Source: Yamagishiella unicocca
Lineage: Eukaryota > Chlorophyta > Chlorophyceae > Chlamydomonadales > Volvocaceae
DNA: 64,000 nucleotides
Assembly: GCA_003116995.1 (NCBI GenBank)
Contig: BDSL01000055.1
Span: forward strand, 248,001 to 312,000
Reading direction: 5' to 3'
Shown here in pieces: positions 43,101-54,500 of the stretch. A program made the translations under genes and the position numbers. How positions within the stretch are numbered: position 1 is the first letter of the stretch; each line of letters starts with the position of its first letter. Below the pieces are notes generated by a model that was given only the letters and a program-made list of their open reading frames with translations, did not search any database and had not been told where the DNA came from.

Positions 43101-46100
43101 GGGCATGGACGTGGCGCGGTTCAACTTTAGCCACGGCACGCACGAGGCGCACCAGGAGGTGCTGGACAGGCTGCGCAAGGTACGACGAGCGGGGCAGGGG
43201 GCGGGAGGTGGATCATCCTCAACCTGCCTGCGGGGGCTCGAACCCGGTACCTTCCTGTTACGTGTCCGCCTGCGCAACACGTATTCACGGCGCTTCGCGG
43301 ACACCGCAGGTGGTGACTGGCCGGTGCAATGAGCGCCGCACCGCCTACCTGCTGGACACCAAGGGGCCGGAGATCCGCACCGCCATGCTGCGCGGCGGCA
43401 AGGACATTTCGCTGGAGGCGGGGCAGGAGCTGACGGTGGTGGCGGTGGGCGAGGCGTACGACAAATGGGAGGGCTACAAGGACGAGGCCACGGGCGAGAC
43501 CAAGATTGGCATCAGCTACACCAAGCTGTGCCAGTGAGTGCGCTGTCAGGAGGTTGGGTTGGGTAGAGAAAATACTTGGTGAATAGAACACGTCAGCAGA
43601 GACATCACTAGGCAGCGTGGGACGAGACAAGCCCGAAAATGTACTGCTGCGGCCCGGCGTACTCACTGGCACAGCCACCGCCTCCAAGCCTCACGCGCCG
43701 TAAGCCTCGTCCGATACGTCTCCTGCCTGTCCCACCCGCCCCCGACCCAACACGCGTTTCTACACTGTCCCCCCTCTCCGGTATTTTTGCAACCCGCCCC
43801 TCCCCCTCCCCCTCCCCCTCGCCTGGCCCCCTCAGGAGCGTCGCCCCCGGCAGCCGCATCCTGGTTGCGGACGGCTCTCTCGCCATTGAGGTCGTGGCGC
43901 TGCTGTCGGACCGGGAGCTGCGCGGTGTGTGCCTCAACTCCAAGACGCTGGGCCAGCGCAAGAACGTAAACCTGCCGGGAGTCCACGTGGAGATCCCCGT
44001 GCTGACCGTCAAGGACATTGAGGACCTGCAGAAGTTCTGCTGCGCCAACAAGATGGACTTCGTGGCAGCGTCGTTCGTGCAGGTGGGGGGAGGGGTAGCG
44101 GGCACGACTGGACCAGGCGCCGCGCTCGCGGGTGGCTGTAGTGCTATTTTAAGCCGCCTTCCAACGTTTGTGCCTAGCCGCTCTAGCCACTCTGGCCGCT
44201 GTAGCCCGATAAAGCCGCCCTAGCCGCTAGCAGGGGATGCTGGCGATCGCGTTGGTTGCAAGGCAGGGTTGGACGGAGGAGACAAGCAGGGTGGCGCTGC
44301 TTTGTCGTGAGCGATGTGTATTGCCACCGCGGCAGGGCGGGACGGGGCGTCAGGCCGGGCTATGGGCTTAGTGCACGCCTGGCTGGAGGCGCGCGACCTG
44401 CTCCCTTCCCCCCGATCCCACCTCGTCCTGCCCACCCCTTGCTCCAGCTACGGTAGCGTTTTCTTCTCCCCTCCGTCGGTCCCCTCACGGGGTCCCCCGC
44501 ACGGGGTCCCCGTCTCTCCGTCGGTCCCCTCGCTGCCCCGCCTCACCTGCTGCTGCCTGGTCGCGACCTGCAGAGCGCCGACGACGTGCGGCTCATCCGC
44601 CGCGTGCTGGACGACGCTGGCGGCTACACGGTCAAGATCATCAGCAAGATCGAGAACGAGGCCGGCCTGGTCAACTACGACGACATCCTGCGTGAGAGCG
44701 ACGGCATCATGGTGGCTCGAGGCGACCTGGCCATGGAAATCCCGTCCGAGAAGGTGGGAGGGCGGGTGGAGGGGACGTCGCGGCCGCGTTTTGAGCCGCA
44801 GCGGCGTCGGGCTCGATGTCAGGTTGGTTGATGCCAGGGAGCGGGCACCAGGCAGCGGCCGTACAGCTTTGATGCCTGTTGTGCACGGATGGCGCGGTCT
44901 TTTTCTGGTTCCTCCCAACGCCCTGCCCTCTCCCATCCCCCTACCATCCTCGTGCCGCAGGTGGCGCTTGCCCAGAAGATGATGATCACCAAGGCCAATA
45001 TCGCCGGCAAGTTCGTCATCACCGCGACCCAGATGCTGGAGTCCATGACCTCCTCGCCGCTGCCCACCCGCGCCGAGATGACGGACGTGGCCAACGCCGT
45101 GTTTGACGGCACGGACGCGGTCATGCTGAGCGGCGAGACCGCCGGCGGCAAGTTCCCGGATGCCGCGGTGATCACCATGGCGGCCATTGTGGCCAACGCC
45201 GAGAACGGCAGTGCCTACGTGTCCACGCAGGCCTTCCTGCGGTGAGTGAGACGGGAGCAGGGGGGCCGGGATAGGGGGCCCAGCTGGGGCTGGCAGGCCA
45301 GGGCTGGGCATGCGGCGGTTGTGGGTGGGTGGCTTTTGTTACTGGGATGGCGGCCTGGGGACATTGGGCGGGACTGCGATGCGCACGGTCGGACGGTGGG
45401 TGAGTGGGTGGGGCGGGCGGGGTCTTGAGCAGCAGTCGCGAGCCTCCCCTGCCTACCTCTCTACCTCCCTGCCTACCTGCCTGCCCCCCTACCTACCTGC
45501 AGCGACCACACGCCCAAGCCGTTCGGCATCACCGAGGCTACGGGTGTCTCCAGCGTGGCTGCCGCCAAGGACTGCAACGCGCAGCTGCACATCACCCTCA
45601 CGTCCAGCGGCTACACCAGCCGCATGGTGTCAAAGTACCGCCCGGCAGTGCCGCAGGTGAGGTCCTCCTGGGCGGAAGGGGAGAGGAATTCTCTGAACCG
45701 AAAAAGGGAGGACCCTTCGGGTTGGGCATGTGTGTTGCGTGAGAGGGAGGCTGGTGATAGGTGTCAAGGCCGGTGGTGTGTGGTGTGCGGCGCGTCGCCA
45801 AATCAGTCCGCAAGCACCAGCTCCAGTGTGTTGTGGCAAACCAGGGCGCAAGGCGCCTGTGGGAGGTTTTGCTGGTCGTTTGTTTGGCAGCGCCGGGATG
45901 CACCTCCACCGTCCACCCTTCAGTGTCCCACAACCGCGGCTGGCAACCTGCGCCCCGGCCGCAGCCACCACGGGCGCCTCCCTCACCTCCCCACCTCCCC
46001 CGGGGCCCCGGGTTTTCCTCGCAACCCCCCGCCAGTTCATGCTACTGGCATCTAATCTGCATCCTCGCCTCCCCACCTACCCTACCCACCCACCTCGTCT

Positions 46101-46734
46101 CCCGTCCCCTCCCCTGTGTCCAGATCGTGGTGACCGACTCGGTGGCGGTGGCCAACCAGGCGGCCGTGTGGTTCGGCCAGTACGCGCTGCTGGTGGACGA
46201 GCTCAAGCCGAGTGCAGGGGGCAGTGTGGCGGCGGCGGTGGATGAGCTGGTCGTCCGCGCCGCCGCCTTCGCCCAGGAGCAAGGGCTCTGGAACGGCGCC
46301 GGCACGGGTGGGGAGTGGGGCGAGGGGGGAGTCACTGCCTGAGGGTGCCATGACTTGAAGGGGACGCCGCTGTCTCGTCGATCCTAGCGCGGTCGCTGTC
46401 GGGAGAAGCGCCCATACGCCCACGAGTAGAAACCTCATTCTGCGACTGCGTCGACGCCTGTCCTCTCCATGGCCCCATCACACCGCCCCTGACTGACACG
46501 TTCCCCCCTCCCGCACTGCTTCATACCTCGCTCCTCCTCCTCTCCTCTCCTTCCCCCCCTGCAGCCATCCTGCTACACGGCCGAGACAACCTGAGCGCCG
46601 ACAAGCAGCCCGTGCTGCGCGCCGTGGACCTGGAGTACCAGCTGGGCAGCGGGGCCACCGCAGGGCGGGCCATCAGCACCCGCGGCTCGTCCAGCAAGTC
46701 CGCGATGTACCGCTCCTTTAGCCTCGCGGTGTAG
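28159..46734 (+). CDS. Giant pyruvate kinase with four fused modules
   Basis: Forty-two exons (28159-28452, 28791-28949, 29267-29434, 30237-30594, 30876-30979, 31257-31421, 31632-31946, 32105-32207, 32385-32592, 32751-32863, 33098-33192, 33343-33507, 33873-33983, 34189-34360, 34518-34756, 34949-34998, 35267-35366, 35587-35703, 36012-36106, 36348-36459, 36591-36698, 36892-37005, 37310-37432, 37901-38068, 38226-38416, 38545-38884, 39187-39274, 39525-39645, 39828-39990, 40175-40346, 40557-40648, 40822-40945, 41262-41407, 42141-42269, 42580-43179, 43310-43533, 43836-44082, 44574-44753, 44961-45241, 45503-45656, 46124-46307, 46565-46734) give 7362 nt, 2453 aa, all phases consistent. Each module would convert phosphoenolpyruvate plus ADP to pyruvate and ATP. 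PK1 is ~152-662, PK2 ~663-1252, PK3 ~1253-1774, a Ser/Pro linker ~1775-1922, PK4 ~1923-2453. Catalytic Lys/Glu/Asp are 386/388/412 (PK1), 1518/1520/1544 (PK3), 2156/2158/2182 (PK4); PK2 has His977/Ser979/Thr1003. An EF-hand-like loop is at 544-555, and MGGRSSK starts the protein. A TGTAA is near 47962. Confidence 0.9.
29612..29680. repeat. 20-bp tandem repeat in pyruvate kinase intron 3
   Basis: gtgggctgatgtgggtcgat repeats about 3.5 times. It is intronic and non-coding. Confidence 0.85.
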
Positions 46735-48600
46735 GTCGCCGCGGGGGGGGGACGGGAGTCGAGAGGAGCAGCAGCCGAGGAACTGAGAGGCAAGGGATCT
46801 GGCTGGCGTGAGTTGAGGAGCAAAAGGAGGAGGAGCAAAAGGAGGAGGAGGAGGGTGGACACGGGCAGCAGTAGCACGAGGGGGCGCGAGTAGGGGAGGG
46901 CTTGCGGCAATCAGCAACTGGAGGGTGCGTGCAACCGTTGTCACAGCGTTGCCAGTTCCGTCGAGGCGGGGCCCCAGGACGCCAGGCGGGTGTGTGCGGG
47001 GGAGCGAGCGCGGACTGACGGTAGCGGCTGGGCGACGTGCTTTGCCGAGACCTGCCGGGCGAGGATTGAAGGGGGAGGAGTTAATAAGGCTGATTGAGGG
47101 ACTGATGACGCGGCCATCCACCTGCCGCATGTGGGGCCACCAATGCGCGGCGCGTGTTGCCGTCGAGTATTACGGTAGTAAGGGTTTGGAGCGGCGTGTG
47201 GGTAGAAGGGGATTTTGTCGCCGCTCCTGCAGCCGGCGCACAGCCATGCTAGGGCGGCGGACAGCTGTTCGGGGCAGCTGCGACCCAGCCCCGTGATGTG
47301 CGGCCTTTGGCATTGAATGGGCGGAATGAGCCATACCGCGGACGGTTTTGGGCCCCCAAGGGGTTGGCTGTGCGTCCGGTGGGTTTCTTCCTTCTGTGCT
47401 GGGGTAAAGAGTGAAGCAGCGAGCCGACGAAGGAGAAAGGGTGCTGGGGTGGAGTGGAGTGGCCACCTACGTCTGCGTGCGTGATGACGCATCCATGTTT
47501 CGGCCGATCCTCGGCAGCTGGTTGCAAATCGCATCAGGTACTTCACTACTTGGGCAGGCCACCTCAGCGCCGTACTTCCTCCGCCTAATATGGCAGTAAA
47601 AGTGTGACATCCTTCTTTTCAGGGCATGGGTGCGGGACCAATATGCGTGCGGGAACCCGTATGGCCGAAGTAAAAGCTACGTCGGCGCGTCGCGTATGAC
47701 GTGCGTGACCAATGTCGCCGGTATTATATTTAGTCATGTGCGCTGTTGTGCTGCTTTGGTGTTCCACCTACGGCGTGCGTTATTTAACACGGGCGTGTGA
47801 CTTACGACCCAGTTCCTGACGATCTCTGTTCTGGTGTGAGCGTGGTGGTGAGCAGGGGCCCACGGGTAGCTCGGCTTTCAAGAAAGTGCAATTGCGAATC
47901 CTCATCTAAGCTATCCTAGCTGACTCCTCTTGGTGCAGTCCAGGCTGTTGCTTGCCGTGCCTTGTAAGCACGATTGTCTGCCAGCGTCTCGTCCCTACGC
48001 CCACCACCTTCCGTTGCGGCAATTATGCGGCGTGGTTGATACCAGGGTCCCTGATTGCTAGGATCGAAATGGAGGCCAGGGCGGTAACATGCATAGACTG
48101 TACACCAGCGTACTTCCTTTCACACTCGAGAGGGAATGGGCCCAACTGCATTCCAGAGGAGGGAGTTCCATAGCTGTGTGTGCCCGAATAGGAAGGGAAT
48201 AAGCAGCAAAATGTTTTGAAGTGTTACAATGCAGACTAGCTGGCGTCAGAGCTCTGGCACATGATAAAACGGTTGGTCAACGCCTCCCCACACACTTAAC
48301 TTGCACAATAGTACATGATTGGGCTGGAACAGCAACGGCACCAGCCGCCGTCCATAGCAGCGGCAGCCGCAGCAGAAAAAGACAACTCCGCGCCGCAACA
48401 TGTGTCGCAGCCTTCCGGCCCCCCATCCGAAAAGCCAAAAGAGACATGATCTCTTATAAAAAGGCCATCCTGTCTAAAAAGGCGCCGGCAGTAATAAGCA
48501 AATCCTCCAACCCGTTGCAAGTATGCGCACTGCAAACCCACGCAACTAGGCAATTCAGAGCCGGTATCGTACCTTCACGAGCAAGGCCCAGCCAATACAC
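46735..48600. other. Pyruvate kinase 3' UTR and intergenic DNA
   Basis: Follows the pyruvate kinase stop. The first clear TGTAA is near 47962, suggesting a 3' UTR of about 1.2 kb. It includes a short aggaggagcaaa-type purine repeat near 46820-46860. No ORF shows gene-like features. Confidence 0.5.
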
Positions 48601-51528
48601 AAGTGTTTTTCGGAGCTAACTATGGCGGCCAGCGCATTCGTACCCTTACAAACGTGTGCGAGACGCCGCCTGGCCGCCTAAGCGCATCGCCACTCAAACG
48701 GTAGCCTGTACTCACATGAATGTGATGTGATCGGTGCAGGGTGGCGGGGACGTAACACAGCACACAGCCATCCGGGGAGCCGCGACTGCGCTCTGGCGCC
48801 AATGTGCGCGCCAGGCCGCACAGCGGGCGCCGGTGACGCGCCCCCCGCACCACCGCCACTACTACCACCGCCACTGAACAGCACATCCACGAACATATCA
48901 GCAACACAAACATACTGGGACGTGAGGAGCCTGCGTGCTTATGCCCCGAAGGGAAAAGATCGCCAATGCACCCGCCGGGAAGCGACACGCGGCCCGGCAA
49001 ACAACCGGATAGCCCGAGCCGCGCATGCCAATAAACCCCATCGCGTGACGCCGCCAACACAAATGTCGGGGTGGCGGCGACAGCGCGGCTGCAGTCGACT
49101 AACTAAAATTGTAGCTGGATTCCTCTTCCCGGCACTAGCCAGCGCCACATAAAAAGACGATATCAAAGGATGTGTAACCATCAAACGTAGCCGTAAGAAA
49201 GTGCACTCCACGGAAATTGCCAAGTAGAGGCTATGGCTGATGCGCCCAGCCGCAGGGCTCCGGCAGTGCAAGGGGCGGCACGGCGCGGCCACGCACACAA
49301 GGGTCAGTGAAGTACGTCAGACGGCTGCACACCAACAAACCTGACATGCGTATAGCCAGACAACGTCCTCGTCCTCGCACACATAACCATGAGGCGACTA
49401 CTACCCACAAGATAACAGCTAATGTCCTCACACCGCCCGCGGCGGCCCAAGCGCTCGTCCCGCCTACGACTTCAGCCCAAATCCGGCCCGCTGGCGGTCC
49501 GCAAGACCAAGGTCATCAGGGTTCTATCCAGGGCGCCAAAGCGGCAGGCCATCCGGAAGACCAGCAGAGCGGGAAAAGGGTGCTGGATCGCATCCGCCAA
49601 CATAGCAGCCACCACAATAGCGCAGTGCCGTGCACGCGGGTGGGTAAGCGACCCGCCGCAGAGCGGCGCAGCTTCGAAGCCAGGCGGGGGGGGCCGCGTT
49701 GCCAAGCGCGACGCCCGCCCCGCCCTTGCCTTGGCGCGGCAGTCCCGCCGCAGCTGGCATACGGCAGCGCAAGCCGCCATCCAACATGCCGCCGCGGCAC
49801 ATGCAGGGTTGCACACAGCAGCAAATGCGTGGCAATGGAATTACGGTACCATAAGACGCGCACCACACGCGCAAAGTTTCGAATATAACACTCTTTTTGA
49901 CATCGACAGCTGTGTGGCTCCTAACTTCAAGGTCCCCCCCACGGGCTTCCTCCTGCGCAGGCCAACTAGATATTTCTGTCCAGGCGTCGAGACGCTAACG
50001 ACCACAGCCACCCACACACAGGCCTCGGAAAGGGCCTTATGTCCAATCTCCAGAATAACCAGCGAGGGGACGCACCAGCACGAAGGGGTCAGACGAAGGG
50101 GCGGTTCTTCTTAACCTCCGTAGCACAGTGGCGCACATCCCTCACAACGCACAAAATTAGAATGACAGATCTCCGGCCGGGCCCCACCGGCACCACAACC
50201 CGGTGTGGGACAGAGCGCACTCCGCCATCAGACACTCCGCCGCACATGCAGCACCCGTCCCCGGTCCAGGTCCGACGCTTCCGCGCCAGACCGAGGATTG
50301 GCGCCCCGGGCCAACACTATCATCGCCACCAACATAAATCGCAGCAATCCGTAATGCCAGTTCGGCGCTATTTGATATCCTAGGCGCGGCACGACAGAGG
50401 CTTCCGCGAGAGAGGTTCAGCACCCGATCAGCTGTGCCATGACCCCGCGTACAACAGTCCAGCCGGGACCAACGCACAGAGGGACCACGTGTCCTTTCGA
50501 ACGATCAGCCTATGTGGCTGCGCTACATGACGGACTGGAAAAGGGATCCTTATGCGCCACCCCCCACTGCGGCGTCGGCACACCGCATGCCACCCCCTCA
50601 CAATCGCCGACACGTGTAAGCAGGACCGTTTTCTTCGCTCCCTGAAGAGCTAAATAACCGAGCAGCATGCCAGGCTAACGAACGCGCCAAGCGGCGAACA
50701 AAAGACACCCACTTTGATATACCACAGCGCCATTCAAATGGCCGTATACCTATCACAACGAAAACAGCCGCACGCCGCCTGGACTGAAACCGACAGCTTG
50801 CACCGCCACCGAACCACCAACGGGGGTGTTACCGCCCCCCACCGCCTTGCACGCCGAGGAGGGGGGTGACAGCGGCGAGCATGACTAGACGCCCTCCCGC
50901 CGCCGCCACCCACCATAGTCCCTGCTCGCTCGCAGCTGGATTCTTCGTCGTCGTCGTCACATCTTCCGTGTCCGCCTGGGGCACTGGGAGTAGAGGCGTG
51001 GGCCCCCAGCCTTCCTTCACACGCCTCAATCCGGAAGACCGAGTGGCTTGCGCCTTTGCCCCTTTTCCGCCAGCAATACTCAAATGCCCATTGTTACCCC
51101 CACCGACAGGCCTCATTCTAATACGCACCGCCGACCACTGGAGGCCGAGTGCAGACCACGACAACACAGGCTGCAACACCCCACTTTCTCAGTCTACCGG
51201 GGTTATTCGCATGCGCCACGGCGGCATCAGCCGCAGGCACACCGACTGCGAGTACCTCTAGCGACAGGCGCCACGAAACGTCCACGCCCAAGGCGCCGTA
51301 GGAAAGCCGAAACGACGAAAGCAACAAAACATATGACAGGTAGAGCGAGTGCACTACTTACGCGCAGTGCAGCGCGCTTCCCCCTCACTATCACCGCCAC
51401 TCAATTTTGAGCATGCCTCGCCACGTACTGCTCCGACCGGATCCACGAAATCGAATCCCACGAGTCCTTATCCAACTCCCACAGTCATCCCGACCAGTGG
51501 GACGTAGCCGGCAGTAACGGGCCAGCCC
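48601..51528 (-). other. Possible long 3' UTR of the zinc-finger gene, or intergenic DNA
   Basis: 2.9 kb downstream (minus strand) of the RR-TZF stop. The first minus-strand TGTAA I find after the stop is near 48646. No splice-consistent gene is visible; the longest ORFs here (for example 49422-50114 plus) look like chance in GC-rich DNA. Whether this is transcribed cannot be decided from sequence. Confidence 0.35.
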
Positions 51529-54500
51529 TTAAACCTCCGTCTGCGCACCGCTCATAGCGGCCATCAGGTGCTGCTGGGGGTGGTCGTACATGCCGCCGTG
51601 TCCCGATCCGTACATTCCAGAATGCATCAGTGCGTGGTGCTGGCTCGAGGCGGTCATGTACTGCATATGGCCGTGGCCGATGCCGGCGCCCATGCTGGCG
51701 GCCGCGGCTGCGGCCGCGGCAGCGGCGGCGCCGCTGGTCATGTTGATCCCTCCGATCCCCATGCCGATGCCCAGGTGCTGCTGCCTCTGCTGGTGCTGTT
51801 GAATGTTGAGGGCCGCCAATTGGGCGGCAAGCAGGGACGGGTCAGCCGAGTTGGCGCCCAGGTGTGCGGCCGCGGCATGCATCTGCATGTGCATGGGTGT
51901 AACGCCGAAGGCCGATGCGGAGGGCGTGCCGAAGGGCACGGAGGAGAAGCCGCCTTGGGACGAAGCGCCGGTGGCAGCAGCCGCAGCGGCAGCGGAGTGC
52001 AGGCGCTGTCCGCCCCCTCCCATGTTGCCGTTGAAGCCATTGGTATTGCGGCCGCCACCGTTGCTGGAGCTCTGCAACGACACGGAGCTGTTGGTCGACG
52101 ACGCCGTGTGGTTCCGGAGCGCCGAAGCGTTGCCGGCTTCCTGCGAGAAAGCGCCACCCATCTGACTGGACATCCCCATGGCGCCGCTCTGCGCCTGCGC
52201 CTGCTGCTGGAGGAGGGGAAGGGGGAAAGCACAACCAAGTGAATGGAGGACGAAGACCATCATGACCATGCCAGGTCACAGGCAACAACGCATCTCGCCT
52301 GCCTACCACCTCCTTCGCACCCGCGCCACCCCGCGACGTCAGCGCCCCTCACCTGCTGCTGCTGTGGCTGCTGGGGGCTCTGCTGCTGGTTCTGCTGATG
52401 GCTCTGCAGCGCAATCTTCTGTAGGTTGAGCATGGGGTTGTCCTTGGGGTTGAGGCCGTGACGCCGGGCGAAGGCGTTCGACATGCGAGGGGCGGTGAAG
52501 CCCAACATGCTGGCGGCGGCGTTAGGCTGGGTCAGGTTGAGGCAGATCTTGCCGCACGCGCCGCCTTGAGCTTGGGCCTGGATCTGGATCTGGGCCTGGA
52601 CTTGGGCGTTGAACGAGCTCCCGTTGGATGACACCGAGTGGCAGCCCTTGCCTGTGCCGACGAGGGAGGGGCGAAGGGGCGCGTACGGAGGGGAGGGGGA
52701 GAACGGTTAGTTACGGCAGGTGGGGTGGTGCTTTGAATGCAGAATTCAGGGCATTCCACGAGGCGAAGCGTGACTGCCACGCAGGCATGCCACATCGGCC
52801 CCGGCTTCCCTGCATCGCGCCCTCACACGCCGCACTCACCCTCCTTCATGTTTCCCGATGCCGCCGCTGCCAGGTGGCCGCCGCCGCTGCCGCAGCCGTC
52901 CTTGGACCCCACCGAGCACGACGGCGACGGTGAGCCGTTGGCCCCGCTGCTGCACGAGCTGCTGCTGCCCATGTTGCCGTTGCAGATCGAGCCCATCATC
53001 ATGCCCCCCGACATCCCGCCTCCTCCTCCGCCCATCATCATCATGGAGCTCGAGCCCATCATCATCATGCCGCTACCGCTGCTGCTGCTGCCGCCCATAG
53101 CGCGGGGGGAGCTGCAGGACGCGGCCGCGACAGACGAGGTGCCGTCCGAGGACGACCTGGCACCGCCCTGTGGACATGCAAGGGCCGGGCACAAGTTGCG
53201 GCATGTCCAGGGTGGGTACGACGACAAGAGGTGGGCTGTGCAGACCGAGCCAACGGACCGGCAGCAGGGTTGCGAGCTGAGCACACCAGGTGCGGACACC
53301 CGACACCAGCGAGCGACCAGTGACCAGGGCCCGCAAAGGCAACACTGCGGTACCTGCAGATGCTAGGAAGCAGTGTAGCTGCACTCACCGGTATTCCAGA
53401 CGACGCGTGCGACAGCATCGCACGGTTCTCAGAGCCCACTGCCGCCAGCGGGGAGCCCGAACCGACCCCCGGTGACGAGCCCTCGTGACCGTTCAAGGCA
53501 GCCGCCAGGGCCGCCGCCGACGCGGAGGAGCTGGTCAGCAACGTAGACGTCGTGCTTGCGTTGGTGTTGCCGTTGGCGGTGCCGTTGCCATTAGCGGTGC
53601 CGTTAGCGGCGCCGTTGGCGTTGGCGGTGCCGTTAGCAGTGCCGTTGGCGGCGCCGTTGGCAGATGCCGCCGGTTTGGCCAGGTCGGCCGGGCTGGGCAC
53701 CCAGGTGTAGGTCGGTGCCCGCAGCTCGGGCAGGCTGTGTGCGAAGAAGCACACGGGGCGGTGGCAGTTGGCGCCGTCCTTGCACAGCTGCGTGCGGTAG
53801 CGCGAGGGGTGCAGCCAGCACTCGAACACGCCGTGGGCATAGGGGCACACGTCGCCGCGGATGCAGAAGCCCTGCAGGATGGTGGCGGGGTGGGGCGGCA
53901 GGCGAGGATTCGGTGAGGCACGGGCGCTAGGTTGGGTGGCACTGGGGCCCATGCTGGCTCCAGATCAAGCAGGCGCTCCCGAAGACCATCTGACCCCGTC
54001 GCCTGCTCTTTCCGATCCACCTTCCCAAGACCAATACAACCCTCGCAACACTCGCTCGCAGTACCACTCGTTCCCTGTCACATACCTGTTTGTAGTCGGG
54101 GCAGGCCAACGCGCAGTATTTGAATTCCCGGGGGTCGCGGCGGCGGGCGTTCTCGGTGGGGTGCGCGAAGGGGCACGCGCGCCAGTCGTGAGCGTGGCGC
54201 TTGGAGCAGCGGAGCACCTGCAAAGCGGGATTGTGTGAGGGGCCATGCAAGGCAAGTCAGTCCTGGAGCGCTCCCACACCGACGAGCGCTCAATCCATGC
54301 TGACGCTCTGGAAAGGGACCCGCGCCCCGCCTCCAACGCCCGGAAGCACGGGAAGTTTGCGCCCGCCGTAAGTTAAGGTAGGCGGAGCTGGAGCCTCTCC
54401 GGCAACCATCCAACCCTGGTTACGCCAAAAATGCACATCCTCAGCACCACCACCAGGATTTCAATTCATCGATAGGCGGAACCCTAAACGCAGCCCCGCG

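Noticed and set aside
43205..43305. Functional tRNA gene
   Set aside because: Only the B-box and a short outer stem are present; the T-stem has a mismatch and no proper D-arm or anticodon arm can be drawn.
49422..50114. 230-aa plus-strand ORF
   Set aside because: Random-looking Arg/Ala/Pro-rich composition, no domain, no splice context, and overlapping long ORFs in several frames as expected for GC-rich non-coding DNA.
53065..53952. A 295-aa continuous minus-strand ORF through the zinc-finger exon
   Set aside because: Its 5' and 3' parts are intron sequence; the true exon is 53871-53389, as shown by phase and by the conserved CCCH module.
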